Source of the DNA: Oscillospiraceae bacterium
GTDB taxonomy: Bacteria; Bacillota_A; Clostridia; Oscillospirales; JAAYXM01
NCBI GenBank assembly: GCA_017408185.1
Contig: JAFQVE010000133.1
Span: 1-9,333 of the forward strand
Reading direction: 5' to 3'
Length of the DNA: 9,333 nucleotides
Positions 5,076 through 9,333 of this stretch are shown piece by piece; the stretch's first letter is position 1; each line of letters opens with the position of its first letter. The notes beneath the pieces were generated by a model. The model was not told where the DNA came from and searched no databases. It saw only the letters and a list, made by a program, of their open reading frames with translations. Made by a program: the position numbers and the translations under genes.

Positions 5076-8000
5076 AATCTGTACATTCCTTCTTGCGCTT
5101 TTTTCTGCGTTTGTTTCCGTCGATGTCCTCTCCGCGGATGAGAAGATAGAACGGCGGCATCATAAACATTGTGAGAATAGTTGAAGCAACAAGGCCTCCG
5201 ATAATAATTATGCTCATACCCTTCATCATATTCATACCGCTGTCGGTGGAGAAAAGCATCGGGAACATTGAGATAACTGTTGTAAGCGTAGTCATAAGAA
5301 TAGGACGCAGGCGCGTTTCTCCGGCTGAAATCAGTGCCTCTCCGAGCGGGAGCGTTTTTCGCAGCTCGTTTGTGGCATCCACAAGAAGAATACCGTTGTT
5401 TACGACTATGCCGAACAGGACAAGAAAGCCCATAAGGTCTATCATACTGAGCTGTCCCTCGGCGATGAATGCAAGAGCAAAAGAACCGATAAGACTGAAC
5501 GGTATGCACATCATAACCATAAGAGAGAGCTTTGGTGAGTCAAACTGAATTGCCATAACGAGGAAAACGAGGAATATGGCGGTCAGAAGAGTTGATGTCA
5601 TCTGTGATGTTTCTTCTGAGGTCACTTTATCCATTGCGCTTACACCTTTTGAAACGCCCTCGGGAAGAGTGAGTGCCTTGAAACCCTGATTTGCTTCTTT
5701 TGCAACGGTTGCCTTGTCTTTTTCAGAGGTGGTAGCAGTTATTGTTGTTACGAAGCTTCCGTCCTGACGCGAAATTGCGGGAAGCGTGGTGGTGTATTCA
5801 ACGCTTGCGATATCTCCGAGAGATATCCATGTGCCCGCTGCTGTGGCAATCGGGTGTCCCAAAAGGGCGGAGATATCATCGTACATACCCTCGGGATATT
5901 CGAGAATAACGTCATATTCTTTGTCATCATAATCTATGGTGCATGCAGTCATACCATTCAGCATATAGCTGACCTGCATTGCAACCGATGCCTGAGACAT
6001 CCCTTTTGAAAGAGCTTTTTGTTCATCTATTATAAGCTTGCCCTGAACGCGGCTCTGATTAAATTCGTTGTCGATGCTGATAACTCCGGGAATGGAAGCC
6101 ATCATCTCCTCAACCGTTGCCGCACCTTCGCGTAAGGAGGAAAGTGCATCGGCGGCAAGCGTTATGTCAACGGTATTTCCGGAGGTCATCATACTTCCCA
6201 TACCTCCGGAGCCTGTTGGGGTGACTTCGATATCCATATCAACCGCATTTGCATATTTGCGGGTGTATTCTTCAACGGCTTCTTCGCTTCCTCGCGGACA
6301 GTTGTCAATGCTGTACGCTGTGAACGAAGCCGTATTTCCGGAGATATCAAGCGTTACGCTTTCAAAGTATGTGTCTTCCATAAGTGTTTTTTCAAGCTCG
6401 CGTACCTTTTCGTCTATGACCTCAAGCTTTGTTCCGGCGCGGAAGGACGCATTCAAATTTATGCTTCCGTCGTAATCGCTCGGGAAGAGAACAAAGCTCA
6501 TCTGTGAGAGAAGGAAAAACGACAGGAAAAGAATTGCCACAGCGGCAACTATAACGCGGCCGGGACGGCGGAGAAGGCGCGGCAGTGTTTTGCGGTAAGA
6601 GGTCTTCATTTTTCCGAGAAGCCTGTTTATCGGAAGCTCCTGTTTTGCGCGCGGCTTTACAAGAGAAAAGATAAGAGGAACAATTGTTACTGCACACAGC
6701 AGAGAGGAAAGCATGGTGAGTGCAATAGTCCAGCTCAGCGGTGTTGACATCTGTCCGGACATACCGTCTGCCATTGCAAGGGGAACATAAACAACAACGG
6801 TTGTAAGCGTTCCGGCAATTACGGACATAAGCACCTCACGCGTACCCTCAAGCGCGGCATCATGGAAACCAAGCCCGCGTTCATTTGCGCGGAAGCAGCT
6901 TTCTATAACGACGATAGCGTTGTCCACTATCATTCCTATTGCTATAACAAGCGATGTGCCGGTAACAAGGTCAAAGGAGAAACCCATCTGACCGAGAAGA
7001 ATGACAGCAAGAAAAACCGAGAGCGGCATGCTGCAGCCGACGATGAGACAGGATCTCCATTCGCCGAAGAACAGGAGAAGAACGAGCATCGTGAGAATAA
7101 CTCCGATTGCAAGCGTTTTTATAACCTCTGAGATGGAATCGAGAATGTTTTCGGCTTCAGAGTAAATAATTTCGAAATCGACGATTCCGTCGGAATAGTC
7201 ATTGAGAATTTTTTCGACCTCACGGCATACGGAAACCGCATCTGCGCTGTTGGCTTTTGTGACGGTGAGAAGCACGCTGTCATGACCGTTGTGGCGGCTT
7301 ATGCTGTCGGCGTCCTTCTGATAAAGGTTGATGAAGGAGGTTACGTCACTAAGGTGTATCATCTGCCCTCTTGCCGTCTGAATGGGAATGTTGCGTATGT
7401 TCTGTGTGCTTATATCAACATTACCCGATGCGGAAAGTGCAACATCCTGAGTACCGATTGTGACGCTTCCGACAGGCATATCAAAATCTGCCGCTGCGAT
7501 TGCGCCGCCGATTGCGGCTATAGAGAGACCGTATTGGTTAAGCTTTGCTTCATCGAGAACTATGCGGAGATATTCATCTCTTGTTCCGGAAAGATCGGTT
7601 TTTGCAACGCCGCCGATATTTTTAATCTCGGGAACAACAGTGTTTTCCAGATATTCCTGTATGTTTTCATCGTTGAGCGCGTTGGCGGAAATCATCATCG
7701 TTCCCTGTGTAAGCATACCTATTTCCATAATGGTTGGATCGTTGCAGCCATCGGGAAGATCCATATTATCGAGGCTGTTTTTCAGATCCATATACGCATC
7801 ATCAAGGTCGACGCCGTAGTTATATTGGATTTGAACTAAAGTGTAGTTGTCATATGTAACGGAGTTTATAGTGTTTACGTCCGAAAGAACCTCGCAGGTA
7901 TCCTCGACCGGTTCGGTAACAAGGCGCTCTATGCTGTCTGCGTCCGTTCCCGGCCAGGTAATCATAACCAGCTCCATCGGCATTTCCATATCAGGCATAT

Positions 8001-8106
8001 ATCCAAGCGGCATTCCCGCAATGGATGAGATACCGAATACAAGAACGGCAAGGACTATCATACAAACAGAAACCGGACGGCGCAAAACTGTCTGAATCAA
8101 TTTCAT
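5074..8106 (-). CDS. RND-family efflux permease (AcrB/HAE1-like)
   Basis: A 1010-residue RND pump of family-typical length with the usual duplicated layout: TM1 (about 13-31), a large extracytoplasmic loop, TM2-TM6 (about 331-482), TM7 (about 516-535), a second large loop and TM8-TM12 (about 838-990), then a lysine/arginine-rich cytoplasmic tail. Such permeases exchange protons for drugs, lipids or other amphiphiles. In TM4 GMIVDNAIVV keeps one aspartate (Asp395), while the second acidic position of AcrB is Asn396; in TM10 VVNNGILLVD has Asn903 where AcrB has its lysine. Loss of these partners is common in AcrB relatives outside Proteobacteria, so Asp395 is the likely proton carrier. The start overlaps the adaptor stop as ATGA (8106-8103), with GGAGG (8118-8114) 7 nt upstream, so translation is coupled. 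Substrate is unknown. No outer-membrane channel gene is visible. Confidence 0.95.
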   Translation of the reverse strand: MKLIQTVLRRPVSVCMIVLAVLVFGISSIAGMPLGYMPDMEMPMELVMITWPGTDADSIERLVTEPVEDTCEVLSDVNTINSVTYDNYTLVQIQYNYGVDLDDAYMDLKNSLDNMDLPDGCNDPTIMEIGMLTQGTMMISANALNDENIQEYLENTVVPEIKNIGGVAKTDLSGTRDEYLRIVLDEAKLNQYGLSIAAIGGAIAAADFDMPVGSVTIGTQDVALSASGNVDISTQNIRNIPIQTARGQMIHLSDVTSFINLYQKDADSISRHNGHDSVLLTVTKANSADAVSVCREVEKILNDYSDGIVDFEIIYSEAENILDSISEVIKTLAIGVILTMLVLLLFFGEWRSCLIVGCSMPLSVFLAVILLGQMGFSFDLVTGTSLVIAIGMIVDNAIVVIESCFRANERGLGFHDAALEGTREVLMSVIAGTLTTVVVYVPLAMADGMSGQMSTPLSWTIALTMLSSLLCAVTIVPLIFSLVKPRAKQELPINRLLGKMKTSYRKTLPRLLRRPGRVIVAAVAILFLSFFLLSQMSFVLFPSDYDGSINLNASFRAGTKLEVIDEKVRELEKTLMEDTYFESVTLDISGNTASFTAYSIDNCPRGSEEAVEEYTRKYANAVDMDIEVTPTGSGGMGSMMTSGNTVDITLAADALSSLREGAATVEEMMASIPGVISIDNEFNQSRVQGKLIIDEQKALSKGMSQASVAMQVSYMLNGMTACTIDYDDKEYDVILEYPEGMYDDISALLGHPIATAAGTWISLGDIASVEYTTTLPAISRQDGSFVTTITATTSEKDKATVAKEANQGFKALTLPEGVSKGVSAMDKVTSEETSQMTSTLLTAIFLVFLVMAIQFDSPKLSLMVMMCIPFSLIGSFALAFIAEGQLSMIDLMGFLVLFGIVVNNGILLVDATNELRKTLPLGEALISAGETRLRPILMTTLTTVISMFPMLFSTDSGMNMMKGMSIIIIGGLVASTILTMFMMPPFYLLIRGEDIDGNKRRKKRKKECTD

Positions 8107-9333
8107 TGTGAAGCCTCCCCGCCGGTGTCGGAACTGCCTTCCGGTTGATTTACAATATTGAGCGGAGAACCGTTTTTAAGCGTTTCTGACCAGCTTGTTA
8201 TAATGATATCCCCGTCGGAAAGGCCTCCGGAAATTGCGGTCTGTTCCTTGGTGTAAAGAGAAACCGAAACATCCGTGCGCCGGGCAGTGTTGTCGCTGAC
8301 GGTGTAAACATAAGCTGTTCCGTTGTCAAAATAAAGCGCATCTGACGGAACGATAATTGAGTTTTCGGCATTGTCTGAAATTGTGGTAACCGAGACGGAA
8401 AGCCCGTCGGGAAGCTCTTTCGCATCATTGATAAGTGCTTTTATGCGGAACAGCCCTGTCTGTGGGTCAACAATCCCGCTGATTTCACTTACTGTACCGG
8501 AATATTCTGCGTTTCTTGCGGAAACCGTTACAGCCTGGCCGACCGCAATATTTTTCATAACCTCATCGGTGACGTAAAAGGTAACCGTTTTATTGTCTGC
8601 ATTTGAAATGACGAAGGCAACGGTGCCGGATGGGGTGAAATTATCGGAAATGACGTTTACAGACTCTACGGTACCGGATATCGGAGAAGTGATGCGGTAC
8701 AGGGAGAGCTGATATTCGGCGGAAGCCACGCCGACCTCTGCAGCCTGAACCCCTGCCTCTGCAGCTTCTACGCCTGCACGGGCAGATTCGATATTCGCCG
8801 CTGTTGCGCTGAGGCTGTTTTTTGCGGCATCAAGCCCTGCTTTTGCAGTGTTGTATGCCTGCAGTGCCTGGTCAACCTCAAGGCGGGAAGCGGCGCCTAT
8901 ATCAAAAAGCGCTTTTGTTGCTTCGTAATTTTCCTTGGCTGTGCGTACCTGATCTTCGATTATCGACATATCCTCACCGCCGTGATTTGCGACGGCGCTG
9001 TCATAGCCTTTCTGTGCGCTGTTATATCCCTCGCGTGCGCTGCCGAGGCTTGCTTTGGCGCTTTCATAGCTTGCAAGCGCACTTTGGAGCGTAAGGCTTG
9101 CGCTTTCATCATCAAAGCTGCACAGTAAATCACCTGCGGATACCGTGTCGCCCATAGAAACGGCAACGTGTTCTACTGTGCCGGAAACAAGGGAAACAAC
9201 GCTTGCCGTACCTTCGGCAGAGACGGTTCCGATGTATGTGCTGCTTGCAGACAGAGATCCGCGCGATACCGCAGAGGTTTCGACAGAAACTGTTGTATCC
9301 ATCATTTGGGGCTCATCCTTCGAGCATCCGGCA
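8103..9333 (-). CDS. RND/HlyD-family membrane-fusion adaptor lipoprotein (5' end off window)
   Basis: This adaptor links to the RND permease on the outer face of the membrane. Numbered from the first in-window ATG (9305), half-lipoyl domains lie at about 34-66 and 203-233, flanking an alanine-rich alpha-helical hairpin (about 68-200), with beta-barrel and membrane-proximal domains to residue 400. That ATG is probably not the start: the frame is open to the window edge and reads A-G-C-S-K-D-E-P-Q before it, a lipobox with Cys at 9326-9324 and an acidic, flexible linker after it. The signal peptide and true start therefore lie to the right of 9333. The usual hairpin-tip motif R-x3-L-x6-S keeps Leu133 and Ser140 but has Ala129 for Arg, so TolC docking as in E. 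coli is not assured. It is the upstream gene of the operon, overlapping the permease by 4 bp. Confidence 0.92.
   Translation of the reverse strand, partial: AGCSKDEPQMMDTTVSVETSAVSRGSLSASSTYIGTVSAEGTASVVSLVSGTVEHVAVSMGDTVSAGDLLCSFDDESASLTLQSALASYESAKASLGSAREGYNSAQKGYDSAVANHGGEDMSIIEDQVRTAKENYEATKALFDIGAASRLEVDQALQAYNTAKAGLDAAKNSLSATAANIESARAGVEAAEAGVQAAEVGVASAEYQLSLYRITSPISGTVESVNVISDNFTPSGTVAFVISNADNKTVTFYVTDEVMKNIAVGQAVTVSARNAEYSGTVSEISGIVDPQTGLFRIKALINDAKELPDGLSVSVTTISDNAENSIIVPSDALYFDNGTAYVYTVSDNTARRTDVSVSLYTKEQTAISGGLSDGDIIITSWSETLKNGSPLNIVNQPEGSSDTGGEASQ
8700..8783 (-). repeat. Heptad repeats in the adaptor coiled coil
   Basis: Within the descending helix of the adaptor, four 7-residue units begin at residues 175, 182, 189 and 196: ARAGVEA, AEAGVQA, AEVGVAS, AEYQLSL. 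They correspond to imperfect 21-bp direct repeats in the DNA. The units probably arose by tandem duplication and set the hairpin length; whole-heptad changes would preserve the coiled-coil register. Confidence 0.6.

Noticed and set aside
4943..5509. A 188-codon minus-strand open frame overlapping the 3' end of the RND gene and the terminator
   Set aside because: It runs out of frame through conserved TM segments of the RND protein, across the hairpin and into the convergent gene; the His/Arg/Tyr-rich product matches nothing.
7282..7839. A 185-codon plus-strand open frame inside the RND gene
   Set aside because: It lies wholly opposite conserved RND sequence, has no start signals, and its composition (Cys and Ile rich) is that of a reverse-complement shadow.
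1..9333. CRISPR arrays, tRNA or rRNA genes, insertion sequences, phage genes, origins
   Set aside because: No regularly spaced repeats, cloverleaf sequences, transposase or phage motifs, or paired terminal repeats were found on either strand.

Overview
The window looks like chromosomal DNA of an anaerobic, gut-type member of the Clostridia (Firmicutes). Support for this is a DUF1540 cysteine-rich mini-protein (a family I know mainly from Clostridia), strong GGAGG-type ribosome binding sites, AT-rich intergenic gaps with near-consensus sigma-A promoters, and compact factor-independent terminators between most units. I infer the lineage and cannot fix a genus. I see no rRNA, tRNA, CRISPR array, insertion sequence, phage gene or integration scar.

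Layout, left to right. (1) A half-size ABC exporter gene on the minus strand (103-1788) has its own promoter and a hairpin terminator. (2) A 58-codon plus-strand gene for a DUF1540 protein (1943-2119) ends in a perfect 17-bp hairpin shared with the convergent unit. (3) A minus-strand two-gene operon encodes a LysR-type regulator followed by a metallo-beta-lactamase-fold hydrolase (3823 down to 2182). (4) A plus-strand D-malate/tartrate dehydrogenase-like gene (3952-5025) is divergent from lysR. (5) A minus-strand operon encodes an RND-family adaptor (running off the right edge) and a 1010-residue RND permease (9333 down to 5074), translationally coupled by an ATGA overlap.

The most informative region is the 128-bp divergent spacer between the LysR gene and the dehydrogenase. 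It holds a perfect-consensus lysR promoter (TTGACA-N17-TATAAT), a good dehydrogenase promoter (TTCACA-N17-TATTAT), and an inverted repeat TATAG-N7-CTATA. The repeat overlaps the lysR promoter and is centred about 64 bp upstream of the predicted dehydrogenase start, which is the classic architecture of an autorepressing, ligand-responsive LysR regulator. The regulator, hydrolase and dehydrogenase therefore probably form one small catabolic regulon for a hydroxy-acid or a precursor of one.

The RND operon is the second point of interest. The adaptor reading frame continues upstream of its first in-window ATG into Ala-Gly-Cys-Ser, a lipobox, so it is very likely a lipoprotein whose true start lies outside the window. 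If the host has a single membrane, this is an RND pump and adaptor working without an outer-membrane channel. Most of the window is otherwise ordinary, and I found no convincing wholly new system.
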